DNA from: Achromobacter arsenitoxydans SY8
GTDB lineage: Bacteria > Pseudomonadota > Gammaproteobacteria > Burkholderiales > Burkholderiaceae_B
Length of the DNA: 64,000 nucleotides
Direction of reading: 5' to 3'
Assembly: GCF_000236785.1 (NCBI RefSeq)
Contig: NZ_AGUF01000064.1
Span: 1 to 64,000, forward strand
The notes under the pieces are model-generated. The model searched no databases. It saw nothing but the letters and a program-made list of their open reading frames with translations, and was not told where the DNA came from. This document shows positions 39,195 to 48,304 of the stretch, in pieces. Within the stretch, counting starts at the first letter, position 1, and every line of letters begins with the position of its first letter. Made by a program: the position numbers and the translations under genes.

Positions 39195-41285
39195 ATGCCG
39201 GCCGCGGCCGTGGCCTCCAAGCGAACCGGCGCCGACAAGAACGGCGCCGGCAAACCAATGACGGATACAGAGCGCAAGCTCCGTAATCTGGGCTTGGTGC
39301 TGCCCGAGGACTTCGTGCTGCACCTGCCGCTGCGCTACGAAGACGAAACCCGCGTCATCCCGATCAGTTCGCTGCGCCCTGGCTTTGCCGGCCAGGTGGA
39401 AGGCGAGATCACCAAGTCCGAGGTGCTGTACCGGCCCCGGCGCCAGTTGACCGCCACGCTGGCGGACGACAGTGGCGAACTGCAATTGCGCTGGCTGAAT
39501 TTCTATCCCAGCCAGCAGAAGCAGGTCACGGTGGGCAAGCGTCTGCGCGCCCGCGGCGAAGTGCGCGGCGGCCTGTTCGGCCGCGAGATGGTGCATCCGC
39601 GCATGACCAGCGCCGACGCGCCGCTGCCGACGGCGCTCACACCCGTCTATCCCACGACCGAGGGTCTGCCGCAGCTCACCCTGCGCCGCGCCATTGCGCA
39701 GGCGCTGGATCGCGCGGACCTGTCCGACACTCTGCCTGACGCAGCGCGGGCCCGCTACGACCTGCCGCCCTTCGAGCCCGCCATCCGCGCCCTGCACACG
39801 CCGGCCCAGGGCGAGTCGGAGCAGGCCTTGCTGGACCGCGTGCATCCCGCCTGGCGGCGGATCAAGTTTGACGAACTGCTGGCGCAGCAACTGTCGCTGG
39901 CGGCGGCGCGAGCTGCGCGGCGCATCAAGGAAGCGGAGTCCCTGCCCATCCAGACGGGGCGGGGCGGTCTCGTCGAAAAGCTATACGAAACGCTGCCGTT
40001 CAAGCTGACGGGCGCGCAAGAGCGCGTGGTGCAGGAAATATCCGCCGACCTGGCCAAGCCGTATCCCATGCACCGTCTGCTGCAGGGCGACGTCGGCAGC
40101 GGCAAGACCGTGGTGGCCGCCATCGCGGCGGCGCAGGCCATTGCCGGCGGCGCGCAGGTGGCGCTGATGGCGCCCACCGAAATCCTGGCCGAGCAGCATT
40201 TCCGCAAACTGGTGTCCTGGCTTCAGCCGCTGGGCGTGAACGTCGCCTGGCTCAGCGGCAGCCTCAGCGCCAAGGCCCGCCGCGAGGCCGCGGCGGCGGC
40301 GGCCGACGGCAGCGTGCAGCTCGTGGTCGGCACGCAGGCGCTGATCCAGGACCACGTGGAATTCCACCGGCTTGGTCTGTCCATCGTCGACGAGCAACAC
40401 CGCTTCGGCGTGGGGCAGCGCCTGGCGCTGACGCGCAAGGGTGAAACCGTGCGCGGGCGCATCGTGCCGCACCAGCTCAACATGAGCGCCACGCCCATCC
40501 CGCGCACGCTGGCCATGACCTTCTTCGCCGATCTGGACGTGTCCGTCATCGACGAACTGCCGCCGGGCCGCAGCCCCGTGCTGACCAAGCTGGTCTCGGA
40601 CGCGCGGCGCGAGGAAGTCATCGCGCACATTGCCCAGGCCGCGCGCGGCGGGCAGCAGGCTTACTGGGTCTGTCCACTGGTCGAGGAAAGTGAGGCCCTC
40701 GAATTGCAGACGGCCGTGGACACTTACGAAGGCATGCGGGCAGACCTGCCGGACCTGCGCATCGGCTTGGTCCATGGGCGCCTGCCGCAAGCCGAGAAGG
40801 CCGCCGTGATGCAGGCCTTTCGCGACGGCGAAGTGGACCTGCTGGTGGCCACCACCGTGATCGAGGTCGGCGTGGACGTGCCGAACGCGTCGCTGATGGT
40901 GATCGAACACGCCGAACGCTTCGGGCTGGCCCAGTTGCACCAGCTGCGCGGGCGGGTAGGCCGCGGCACCGCCGAATCGGTGTGCGTGCTGCTTTACCAG
41001 ACCCCGCTCTCGCAGGTGGCCCGCGAACGCCTGCGCGCCATGTTTGAAACGTCGGACGGTTTTGAAATCGCCCGGCGCGACCTGGAACAGCGCGGCCCGG
41101 GGGAATTCCTGGGCACGCGTCAGTCGGGCATGGCGCTGCTGCGCTTTGCCGACCTGGAGACCGACGCCGCGATCGCGGAAGACGCTCGCGATGCGGCGGT
41201 CTGGCTGCGCGCCGAACATCCCGCCGCCGTAGAGGCGCACCTGGCGCGCTGGATGCGCGGCCGCGAAGACTTTTTGCGGACCTGA
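39195..41285 (+). CDS. recG: ATP-dependent DNA helicase RecG
   Basis: The 696-residue helicase remodels stalled forks and Holliday-type junctions. It has the wedge/OB region (LPLRYEDETRVIPISSLRPG, LTATLADDSGELQLRWLNFY), motif I GDVGSGKTVVAAIAAAQA, motif Ia LMAPTEILAEQHF, motif II as DEQHRFGVGQR, motif III MSATPIPRTLAMTF, and the motif VI region LAQLHQLRGRVGRG. The ATG at 39195 is used; an internal ATG at 39258 just before TDTERKLRNLGL is also possible. It sits between ridA and oxyR. Confidence 0.97.
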   Translation: MPAAAVASKRTGADKNGAGKPMTDTERKLRNLGLVLPEDFVLHLPLRYEDETRVIPISSLRPGFAGQVEGEITKSEVLYRPRRQLTATLADDSGELQLRWLNFYPSQQKQVTVGKRLRARGEVRGGLFGREMVHPRMTSADAPLPTALTPVYPTTEGLPQLTLRRAIAQALDRADLSDTLPDAARARYDLPPFEPAIRALHTPAQGESEQALLDRVHPAWRRIKFDELLAQQLSLAAARAARRIKEAESLPIQTGRGGLVEKLYETLPFKLTGAQERVVQEISADLAKPYPMHRLLQGDVGSGKTVVAAIAAAQAIAGGAQVALMAPTEILAEQHFRKLVSWLQPLGVNVAWLSGSLSAKARREAAAAAADGSVQLVVGTQALIQDHVEFHRLGLSIVDEQHRFGVGQRLALTRKGETVRGRIVPHQLNMSATPIPRTLAMTFFADLDVSVIDELPPGRSPVLTKLVSDARREEVIAHIAQAARGGQQAYWVCPLVEESEALELQTAVDTYEGMRADLPDLRIGLVHGRLPQAEKAAVMQAFRDGEVDLLVATTVIEVGVDVPNASLMVIEHAERFGLAQLHQLRGRVGRGTAESVCVLLYQTPLSQVARERLRAMFETSDGFEIARRDLEQRGPGEFLGTRQSGMALLRFADLETDAAIAEDARDAAVWLRAEHPAAVEAHLARWMRGREDFLRT

Positions 41286-41320
41286 CCATGCGGCCCGCCA
41301 CGAACCTTAATCCTGCAAGC

Positions 41321-41338
41321 GCCGGCCATGGGGCCGGC
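41321..41338 (+). terminator. Hairpin between recG and oxyR
   Basis: GCCGGCC/GGCCGGC, 7-bp stem with four-base loop ATGG, 36 nt after the recG stop and 27 nt before the oxyR ATG. There is no T-run; it may only reduce read-through. Confidence 0.4.
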
Positions 41339-41364
41339 ACATAACCCCGGGGGCGTAGTCCACC

Positions 41365-42315
41365 ATGACTCTCACCGAACTGAAGTACATCGTCGCCGTT
41401 GCGCGCGAGCGGCATTTCGGCCGCGCGGCCGAGGCCTGTTTCGTCAGCCAGCCGACGCTGTCGGTGGCCATCCGCAAGCTGGAAGACGAATTGGGCGTGA
41501 CGCTGTTCGAGCGCGGAGGCGCCGAGGTCGGAGTGACGCCCATCGGCCAGCGCATCGTCGCCCAGGCGCAGAAGGTGCTGGAGGAAAGCGCGAGCATCAA
41601 GGAAATCGCAAGGCAGGGCCATGATCCGCTGGCCGGGCCCCTGCGCGTGGGCGTCATCCACACCATCGGCCCGTACCTGCTGCCCAAGCTGGTGCCGGTG
41701 CAGATCGGACGCACGCCGCAGATGCCGTTGCTGCTGCAAGAGAATTTCACGGTGCGGCTGGTCGAGCTGCTGCGCCAGGGCGAGATCGACTGCGCCATCA
41801 TGGCCTTGCCGCTGCCCGAAGCCGGGCTGGTGATGCAGCCCTTGTACGACGAGCCTTTCGTTGTGGCGGTGCCCAACGATCACGAGCTTGCGCAGCACAA
41901 GGCCATTGATGCACAGGACCTCAAGCAGCAGACCATGCTGCTGCTGGGCAGCGGCCATTGCTTCCGGGACCAGGTCCTGGAAGTCTGCCCCGAACTGTCG
42001 CGCTTTTCGGCCGCCAGCGACGGCATCCAGCGCACGTTCGAAGGATCGTCGCTGGAGACCATTCGCCATATGGTCGCCGCCGGTATCGGCGTCACCGTGC
42101 TGCCGGTCACCGCCGTGCCCGAGCATCCACCCGCGAACAGCCTGCTGCGATACCTGCCTTTCGAAGGACATGTGCCGGAACGCCGCGTGGTGCTGGCCTG
42201 GCGCCGCAGCTTCCCGCGCCTGGCCGCGATCGAGGCGCTGGCGCAGGCCGTTTACGAATGCGAGCTGCCCGGCGTGAAAATGCTGGCGGGCGAGGTGGCG
42301 GCGGTGCAGGATTGA
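41365..42315 (+). CDS. oxyR: Hydrogen peroxide-sensing regulator OxyR
   Basis: The 316-residue LysR protein has the typical N-terminus MTLTELKYIVAVARERHFGR and helix-turn-helix SQPTLSVAIRKLEDELGVTL. The redox pair is in LGSGHCFRDQVLEVCPE, with Cys at residues 199 and 208, exactly the positions of the peroxide-reactive and resolving cysteines of E. coli OxyR. It should activate catalase, alkyl hydroperoxide reductase and dps genes after peroxide. It follows recG on the same strand and precedes dps; such recG-oxyR linkage is common in beta- and gammaproteobacteria. Confidence 0.96.
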   Translation: MTLTELKYIVAVARERHFGRAAEACFVSQPTLSVAIRKLEDELGVTLFERGGAEVGVTPIGQRIVAQAQKVLEESASIKEIARQGHDPLAGPLRVGVIHTIGPYLLPKLVPVQIGRTPQMPLLLQENFTVRLVELLRQGEIDCAIMALPLPEAGLVMQPLYDEPFVVAVPNDHELAQHKAIDAQDLKQQTMLLLGSGHCFRDQVLEVCPELSRFSAASDGIQRTFEGSSLETIRHMVAAGIGVTVLPVTAVPEHPPANSLLRYLPFEGHVPERRVVLAWRRSFPRLAAIEALAQAVYECELPGVKMLAGEVAAVQD

Positions 42316-42332
42316 CGGCGCCGCGCGCGCAT

Positions 42333-42353
42333 GCCGGCCGTCGAAGGGCCGGC
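42333..42353 (+). terminator. Hairpin after oxyR
   Basis: GCCGGCC/GGCCGGC with a seven-base loop, 18 nt after the oxyR stop. It shares its stem sequence with the hairpin between recG and oxyR. Confidence 0.45.
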
Positions 42354-42467
42354 TTGAGGCGTGTCAAAAGGTCGCACGGCGGATTGAGCCTGACCTGCCC
42401 GCGGCCACCATTCTGTCAGGTTTGCAGTGGTATCCTTATTTTGTCCCTCTTTCCATAGGAGCTAGCA

Positions 42468-42968
42468 ATGGCCAAGTCCACCAAGAAGACCTCGAGCGTT
42501 CCGCGCATCAACATCGGTATTTCGGACAAGGACCGCGCCGCAGTCGCCGGCGAACTGTCCAAGCTGCTCGCCGATTCGTACACGCTGTACCTGATGACGC
42601 ACAACTTCCACTGGAACGTCACGGGGCCAATGTTCAACACGCTGCACCTGATGTTCATGACGCAGTACACGGAAGAATGGAACGCCCTGGACAGCGTGGC
42701 CGAACGCATCCGCGCTTTGGGCCACTACGCGCCGGGCACGTACCGCGAATACTCCAAGCTTTCGTCCATCTCCGAGCCGGACTCGGTGCCGGAAGCCCTG
42801 GAAATGGTGCGTCTGCTGGTGGACGCGAATGAATCCGTCGCCAAGACCGCGCGCGCCGCGTTCGAAAAGGCGGACGCCGCCAACGACCAGCCCACGGCCG
42901 ACCTGCTGACGCAGCGCCTGGACGTGCACGAAAAGAACGCCTGGATGCTGCGCAGCTTGCTGCAGTAA
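42468..42968 (+). CDS. dps: Dps-family DNA-protecting ferritin
   Basis: The 166-residue protein has the Dps ferroxidase block YLMTHNFHWNVTGPMFNTLH, followed by MTQYTEEWNALDSVAERIRA and the C-terminal helix TADLLTQRLDVHEKNAWMLR. Twelve subunits form a shell that oxidises Fe(II) with hydrogen peroxide and shields DNA. A Lys-rich N-terminal tail (MAKSTKKTSS) may help DNA binding. An AGGAG ribosome binding site lies just upstream. It is immediately downstream of oxyR, which would be expected to control it. Confidence 0.95.
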   Translation: MAKSTKKTSSVPRINIGISDKDRAAVAGELSKLLADSYTLYLMTHNFHWNVTGPMFNTLHLMFMTQYTEEWNALDSVAERIRALGHYAPGTYREYSKLSSISEPDSVPEALEMVRLLVDANESVAKTARAAFEKADAANDQPTADLLTQRLDVHEKNAWMLRSLLQ

Positions 42969-42997
42969 GCCTGTAATCGCAGGCCGCTTGACCAGCC

Positions 42998-43035
42998 GGC
43001 CGTCTTCCCAGCCAGGGAAGACGGCCTTTTTTTTT
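42998..43035 (+). terminator. Terminator after dps
   Basis: GGCCGTCTTCCC/GGGAAGACGGCC is a 12-bp stem with loop AGCCA followed by nine T. Confidence 0.93.
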
Positions 43036-43090
43036 GCGGGCACGGTCAAGCGCCGCCCGCAGGCGGCTATGTTCTCAAGCAGACAGGGGC

Positions 43091-43687
43091 CTAGGCGGGA
43101 TCGTGGAGCGGGATGGGGGGAATGCGTTTGGCCGGTGTGGGGATGCGCCACGATGCGCGGCGGCGCAGTGCGCCCAGCAGCTTCAGTCCTTGCGGCCAGT
43201 CGCCCAGGCCGCTATCGGCATTGATGTGGCCGGCGTTGGGCAGGACGACCACGCGGCTGCCCCAGTCCGCCGCGAACGTGCGCGCGCGTTCCAGCGCGCA
43301 ATAGGGATCGTCGTCGCTCGCCACCACCACGCTCTGGAAGGGCAGCGGCTGGCGGGGGATGGGCGCGAAGGCGCGCAGGCACTCGGGCGCGTCCGGCCGC
43401 TCGATGTCGGCGGGCGCGACCAGCAGGGCGCCAGCGACCTTGGCGCGCAAAGGCACGGGCAGCGCGGCGCTGATCAGGCATCCCAGGCTGTGGGCGATGA
43501 GCAGGACCGGGCTGCGGGCGTCGTCGACGTCGGCCGCGAGGCGGGCTATCCAATCGGCGGGGCGCGGATTCTGCCAGTCGCTTTGAGCGATGCGGCAGGC
43601 ATGCGGCAGCAGGGCTTGCCACCGGGATTGCCAGTGGTCGGGGCCGGAGTTTTTCCAGCCCGGGACGATTATCGGTTGGAGTCTCAT
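43091..43687 (-). CDS. RBBP9/YdeN-family alpha/beta hydrolase
   Basis: The 198-residue protein begins IIVPGWKNSGPDHWQSRWQA and has LLIAHSLGCLISAAL, the nucleophile elbow G-x-S-x-G-like (HSLG), and a late VVVLPNAGHINADSGLGDWP with the catalytic His. This is the compact DUF1234/YdeN serine hydrolase fold; natural substrates are unknown. It is a single gene, convergent with dps and divergent from the stand-alone livK. Confidence 0.88.
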   Translation of the reverse strand: MRLQPIIVPGWKNSGPDHWQSRWQALLPHACRIAQSDWQNPRPADWIARLAADVDDARSPVLLIAHSLGCLISAALPVPLRAKVAGALLVAPADIERPDAPECLRAFAPIPRQPLPFQSVVVASDDDPYCALERARTFAADWGSRVVVLPNAGHINADSGLGDWPQGLKLLGALRRRASWRIPTPAKRIPPIPLHDPA

Positions 43688-43956
43688 GCGGCAATGATGC
43701 CGCCGCGCTTTAGTTACTCAAACGAATTAATCGTCTTTTGCATATACGACGTTCGGAATAAAGCGGACCCGTCCAGGCAATGGCGCGGTGCAATATCAAA
43801 CGTCCGGAAAACCCGTCCCGGAGCGGCCGATTGCCGAGATATTTCAGTGTATGCTTGCCGTGCAAATGCACCGTCGCGGGGCGTGGCCATCAGCAATATC
43901 CGGCAGTCCGCCCGGCCGACGTATCAACGATTACAAGTCATTCGAGGAGTCCACTC

Positions 43957-45084
43957 ATGAAGCCAGTATTTCGTCTGACCCCGGTCATCGCAGCGCTGGG
44001 CGTCGCCGCTGGTTTGACGTTTGGCGCCGCCGCGCAGGCCCAAACCATCAAGATCGGCGTCGTCGGCCCCACCACGGGCGCGGTCACGCAGTATGGCGAT
44101 ATGGTCCGTGAAGGGGTCGATACCGCGGTCGAGCGCATCAACGCCGCCGGCGGCATCAACGGCAAGAAGCTGGAAACCGTCGTGATCGACGACGGTTGCG
44201 AACCCAAGCAGGGGCCGGTGGCCGCCAACCGCGTCGTCAACAGCAAGATCGGATTCGTGGTGGGCCACGTGTGCTCGGGCGCCACCATCGCCGCCGCCGA
44301 CGTCTACAACAACGAAGGCGTGGTCATGGTCACACCGTCGGCCACGTCGCCGGCCGTGACCGACGGCAAGAACTACGAGTTCATCTTCCGCACGATCGGC
44401 CGCGACGACCAGCAGGGCCCCGCCGCCGCCAAGTTCATCCTTGAAAAGATCAAGCCCAAGAAGGTCGCCGTGCTGCACGATAAGCAGTCGTATGGCCAGG
44501 GCATCGCCACGGCGGTCAAGAACGACCTGGAAAAGGGTGGTGTGGCCGTCGCGATCTTCGAAGGTATCAACGCCGGCGACAGCGACTATTCGGCCGTCAT
44601 CACCAAGCTCAAGAGCCAGGGCGTGGACTTCGTCTACTACGGCGGCTATCACCCTGAAATGGGCCTGTTGCTGCGCCAGGCGGCCGAGCAGGGCGTGAAG
44701 GCGAAGTGGATGGGTCCGGAAGGCACGGGCAATCCGGACATCAACGCCATTGCGGGCGACGCCGTCGAAGGCATGCTGCTGACGCTGCCGGCCGACTTTA
44801 CCCAGAACGCCGCCAACGCCGACATCGTGAAAGCCTTCGAAGCCAAGAAGCGCAACGCCAGCGGCGCCTTCCAGATGACTGCCTACGCGGCCACGCAGGT
44901 CATCGCGGACGGCATCAAGGGCGCCGGCACCGACGACCCGACCAAGGTCGCCAAGTACCTGCACGCCAATTCCTTCGAGACGCCTATCGGCAAGGTGTCG
45001 TGGAACAAGCAGGGCGACCTGACGAACTTCCAATTCGACGTCTTCGTCTGGCACAAGGACGGCTCCAAGACCGTCTTCAAGTAA
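43957..45084 (+). CDS. livK: Branched-chain amino acid ABC transporter, substrate-binding protein (stand-alone)
   Basis: The ATG at 43957 (MKPVFRLTPVIAALGVAAGL) behind GAGGAG starts a signal peptide ending at about AQA; the open frame before it is not used. The 375-residue protein is a Leu/Ile/Val-binding protein of the LivJ/LivK type: IKIGVVGPTTGAVTQYGDMV, ERINAAGGINGKKLETVVID, DDGCEPKQGPVAANRVVN, GHVCSGATIAAADVYNNEG, IFRTIGRDDQQGPAAAKFIL and YYGGYHPEMGLLLRQAAEQG. It is closely similar to the livK of the complete operon 6.6 kb downstream, so it may feed the same permease with a different ligand. A hairpin terminator follows. Confidence 0.92.
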   Translation: MKPVFRLTPVIAALGVAAGLTFGAAAQAQTIKIGVVGPTTGAVTQYGDMVREGVDTAVERINAAGGINGKKLETVVIDDGCEPKQGPVAANRVVNSKIGFVVGHVCSGATIAAADVYNNEGVVMVTPSATSPAVTDGKNYEFIFRTIGRDDQQGPAAAKFILEKIKPKKVAVLHDKQSYGQGIATAVKNDLEKGGVAVAIFEGINAGDSDYSAVITKLKSQGVDFVYYGGYHPEMGLLLRQAAEQGVKAKWMGPEGTGNPDINAIAGDAVEGMLLTLPADFTQNAANADIVKAFEAKKRNASGAFQMTAYAATQVIADGIKGAGTDDPTKVAKYLHANSFETPIGKVSWNKQGDLTNFQFDVFVWHKDGSKTVFK

Positions 45085-45120
45085 GCCGCGGGGCGGGCCG
45101 CCGGCCCGCCGCCTGAAAGA

Positions 45121-45156
45121 AAACCGGGCCGCAAGCATCAGCTTGCGGCCCGGTTT
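45121..45156. terminator. Bidirectional hairpin terminator between livK and ugpC
   Basis: A 15-bp perfect stem (AAACCGGGCCGCAAG and its complement) with a six-base loop lies between convergent genes. The A3/T3 ends serve either strand. Confidence 0.8.
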
Positions 45157-45182
45157 GCATTTGAGCGCCCGAAGGCTAGGCG

Positions 45183-46271
45183 TTACAGGCCTTGCACGCG
45201 GCGGCCGGTGTCGGCCTCGAACCAGTGCAGGGCATGGCGGCCGTCCGGGCCGACATTGACGCGGTCGCCGACTTTGGCCGAGGACTCGGACAGCTGGCGC
45301 GTGGTGCAGCGCACGACCAGCGTGCTCTTGCCGCAGCGGCAGTGGACCAGTTGCTCGGAACCAAGCGTTTCGACCATCTCGACCTCGGCCGGCACGCCTT
45401 GCGTGTTCAGCAGCATGTGCTCGGGGCGCAGGCCCATGATGACCTTGCGGCCGCGCACTTGCGACGGGACCTGCAGCGGCGAGATGTCGAGCGCGTTGCC
45501 GTCGGCGGTCTGGACGGTGCCGTCGCCGGCCACCACCACTTCCATCAGGTTCATCGGGGGCGAGCCGATGAAGCCGGCCACGAAGGTGGAGGCGGGCTTT
45601 TCGAACACTTCCATCGGCGTGCCGATCTGCTCGGGCACGCCCTGGTACATGACGATCATGCGGTGCGCCAGCGTCATGGCCTCGACCTGGTCGTGCGTCA
45701 CGTACAGGCTGGTGGTGCCGAGGCGGCGGTGCAGCTTCATGATTTCAAGGCGCATGGCCACGCGCAGCTTGGCGTCCAGGTTCGACAGCGGTTCGTCGAA
45801 CAGGAACACCTTGGGTTCGCGCACGATGGCGCGGCCCATGGCGACGCGCTGGCGCTGGCCGCCGGAAAGCGCGCGCGGACGGCGGTCGAGCAGGTGGCCC
45901 AGTTCCAGGATCTGCGCGGCGTCGTCGACGCGCTTCTTGATTTCTTCCTTGGAGAACTTGCGGATCTTCAAGCCGTAGGCCATGTTTTCGAACACGGTCA
46001 TGTGCGGGTAGAGCGCGTAGTTCTGGAACACCATCGCGATGTCGCGTTCAGCGGGCTCCAGGTTGTTCACGACCTTGTCGTCGATCACGATTTCGCCGCT
46101 GGTGACGGTTTCCAGGCCCGCGACCATGCGCATCAGGGTGGATTTGCCGCAGCCGGACGGGCCGACGATGACGATGAATTCGCCGTCCTTGACGTCCATG
46201 TCGATGCCATGGATGACAGGCACGTTGCCGGCGTAGGTTTTCTTGACTTTACGGAAGCTGAGAGTAGCCAT
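45183..46271 (-). CDS. ugpC: sn-Glycerol-3-phosphate ABC transporter, ATP-binding protein
   Basis: The 362-residue ATPase has [18 protein letters not shown] (Walker A), [14 protein letters not shown] (Q-loop), [17 protein letters not shown] (signature), [12 protein letters not shown] (Walker B), [13 protein letters not shown] (H-loop), and a C-terminal OB-type domain ([30 protein letters not shown]). This is the CUT1/MalK-type family; assignment to UgpC follows from the binding protein and permeases encoded next to it. It energises uptake of glycerol-3-phosphate or glycerophosphodiesters. Confidence 0.92.
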   Translation of the reverse strand: MATLSFRKVKKTYAGNVPVIHGIDMDVKDGEFIVIVGPSGCGKSTLMRMVAGLETVTSGEIVIDDKVVNNLEPAERDIAMVFQNYALYPHMTVFENMAYGLKIRKFSKEEIKKRVDDAAQILELGHLLDRRPRALSGGQRQRVAMGRAIVREPKVFLFDEPLSNLDAKLRVAMRLEIMKLHRRLGTTSLYVTHDQVEAMTLAHRMIVMYQGVPEQIGTPMEVFEKPASTFVAGFIGSPPMNLMEVVVAGDGTVQTADGNALDISPLQVPSQVRGRKVIMGLRPEHMLLNTQGVPAEVEMVETLGSEQLVHCRCGKSTLVVRCTTRQLSESSAKVGDRVNVGPDGRHALHWFEADTGRRVQGL

Positions 46272-46324
46272 GAGTTATTCGTGTTCGGAGTCGTGTTCGG
46301 GTGGGCCAGGGCGGGGGGCGGGGT

Positions 46325-47176
46325 TCACTTCTCAGTGTCGACCAGGCCCTTGACGAACCATTTCTGCATCAGGATGACGACCAGCGCCGGCGGGATCATC
46401 GCGAGCATGGCGGTAGCCATGGTGATGTTCCATTCGGTGACGCTGTCGCCGCCGCTGATCATCCGCTTGATGCCGATGACGACGGGGTACATGTCTTCGC
46501 GGGTGGTGACCAGCAGCGGCCACAGATACTGGTTCCAACCGTAGATGAACTGGATCACGAACAGCGCGGCGATGCTGGTCTTGGACAGCGGCAGCAGCAC
46601 GTCGCGGAAGAAGCGCACGGGGCCGGCGCCGTCGATGCGCGCGGCTTCGATCAGTTCGTCCGGCACCGTCAGGAAGAACTGGCGGAACAGGAACGTGGCC
46701 GTGGCCGACGCGATCAGCGGCAGGGTCAGGCCCGCGTAGCTGTTGAGCAGCCCCAGGTCCGCGACGACCTTGTAGGTGGGCGCGATCCGGACTTCGACGG
46801 GCAGCATGAGCGTGACGAAGATCATCCAGAAAAAGAACATGCGGCCCGGGAAACGGAAGTACACGACCGCGAAAGCCGACAGCAGCGAGATCGCGATCTT
46901 GCCGATCGAGATGGCCAGCGCCATGATCAGGCTGACGTACATCATGCGGCCGACCGGCGCGCCGGAAGCGCCGCCCGACGATCCGCCGAACAGAGCCTGC
47001 ATGTAGTTGTCCACGAAATGCGGACCGGGAATCAGGGACATCGGCGCCTGCGCCACTTCCTGCGCGGTCTGGGTCGACGCGACGAAAGTGACGTAAAGCG
47101 GAAATGCCACCATCGCCACGCCGCAGAGCAGAATGACGTGGGCCAGAATATCCAGCCAGGGACGGCGTTCAACCAT
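46325..47176 (-). CDS. ugpE: sn-Glycerol-3-phosphate ABC transporter, permease UgpE
   Basis: The 283-residue inner-membrane protein has six spans and the CUT1 EAA loop as [20 protein letters not shown] near residue 190. The N-terminal span ([20 protein letters not shown]) and the [20 protein letters not shown] segment are typical of UgpE. It ends 53 nt before ugpC and starts 21 nt after the ugpA stop. Confidence 0.93.
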   Translation of the reverse strand: MVERRPWLDILAHVILLCGVAMVAFPLYVTFVASTQTAQEVAQAPMSLIPGPHFVDNYMQALFGGSSGGASGAPVGRMMYVSLIMALAISIGKIAISLLSAFAVVYFRFPGRMFFFWMIFVTLMLPVEVRIAPTYKVVADLGLLNSYAGLTLPLIASATATFLFRQFFLTVPDELIEAARIDGAGPVRFFRDVLLPLSKTSIAALFVIQFIYGWNQYLWPLLVTTREDMYPVVIGIKRMISGGDSVTEWNITMATAMLAMIPPALVVILMQKWFVKGLVDTEK

Positions 47177-47197
47177 TGTTATTAGCCTCGAACAAAA

Positions 47198-48079
47198 TCA
47201 ATACTGCACTTTGCGGTCGACGTAGCGGAACTGCGCGACCGTCAAGGCAACCACAATGAACATCAGGACGACGGACTGGGCGGCGGACGAGCCGAGATCC
47301 AGGCCGCGGAAGCCGTCGCTGTACACCTTGTAGACCAGGATCGAGGTTGCCGTGCCCGGGCCGCCCTGCGTCGTCGTGTCGATCACGGCGAAGGTGTCGA
47401 AGAAGGCGTAGATGATGTTGACCACCAGCAGGAAGAACGTGGTGGGCGACAGCAGCGGGAAGACGATGGTCCAGAAGCGGCGCGAGGGGCTGGCGCCGTC
47501 GATCGCGGCGGCTTCGATCAGCGAGCGCGGGATCGACTGCAGGCCGGCCAGGAAGAACAGGAAGTTGTACGACACCTGCTTCCAGACGGCGGCGATGATC
47601 ACCAGCGTCATGGCCTGGTTGCCGTCCAGGCGCGGATTCCAGTCCACACCCGATTTGCGCAGGGCCACGGCCAGGATGCCGACGGAAGGCGAGAACAGGA
47701 ACAGCCACAGCACGCCCACGACGGCGGGCGCGACCGCGTACGGCCAGATGAGCAGGGTCTTGTAGAGTCCGGCGCCGCGGATGACGCGGTCGGCCATGAC
47801 GGCCAGCACCAGGGACACGGCCAGGCCGACGCCCGCCACCATGACCGAGAAGAAGGCCGTTACGCGGAAGGAATCCAGGTAGGCCTGCTGCGAGAACAAT
47901 TCGTAGAAGTTGTCCAGTCCGACGAACTCGGAGGACAGTCCGAAGGCGTCTTCCAGGCGCATGGACTGCCACATGGCTTGTCCGGCGGGGAGGAAGAAAA
48001 ACACCACGGTGATGATCAGCTGCGGCAGGAGCAGCAGATAGGGCAAGGTCTTGTGCCCGAATACAACGCGTTTTTCCAT
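47198..48079 (-). CDS. ugpA: sn-Glycerol-3-phosphate ABC transporter, permease UgpA
   Basis: The 293-residue protein starts [20 protein letters not shown] at 48079, the expected UgpA N-terminus; the frame extends upstream to 48184 but that part is GC-rich spacer. Six spans are visible, and the EAA loop is [20 protein letters not shown] near residue 200. The upstream region has no good ribosome binding site and contains hairpins, so its level may be lower than that of ugpB. Confidence 0.92.
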   Translation of the reverse strand: MEKRVVFGHKTLPYLLLLPQLIITVVFFFLPAGQAMWQSMRLEDAFGLSSEFVGLDNFYELFSQQAYLDSFRVTAFFSVMVAGVGLAVSLVLAVMADRVIRGAGLYKTLLIWPYAVAPAVVGVLWLFLFSPSVGILAVALRKSGVDWNPRLDGNQAMTLVIIAAVWKQVSYNFLFFLAGLQSIPRSLIEAAAIDGASPSRRFWTIVFPLLSPTTFFLLVVNIIYAFFDTFAVIDTTTQGGPGTATSILVYKVYSDGFRGLDLGSSAAQSVVLMFIVVALTVAQFRYVDRKVQY

Positions 48080-48200
48080 AGGGGGAACCCAAGGTACAGA
48101 AAAGCGGCGGTTGGAATAACCGCCGCCTGAAACTGCCCGCGCGCGCATCGCGCGCAGGCGCCCGGAGACCGAAAGCTCCGGCACTCATAAAAACACGATA

Positions 48201-48235
48201 GGCTTAAAGCCCTAAAAAAACCAGGGCTTTAAGCC
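48201..48235 (-). terminator. Strong hairpin between ugpB and ugpA
   Basis: GGCTTAAAGCCCT and its perfect complement (13 bp) flank a nine-base loop of A7CC. On the transcript the loop is U-rich. A second GC-only inverted repeat (GCGCGCG-CAT-CGCGCGC-like) lies near 48139-48155. Likely mRNA 3'-end protection and attenuation of the permease genes. Confidence 0.65.
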
Positions 48236-48304
48236 TCATAAGTCCTTGCCCAGGCATGGAAAATGCCGATTGACAAGGCAGCGGTCAGACCGCGGGAAAG
48301 GGCG

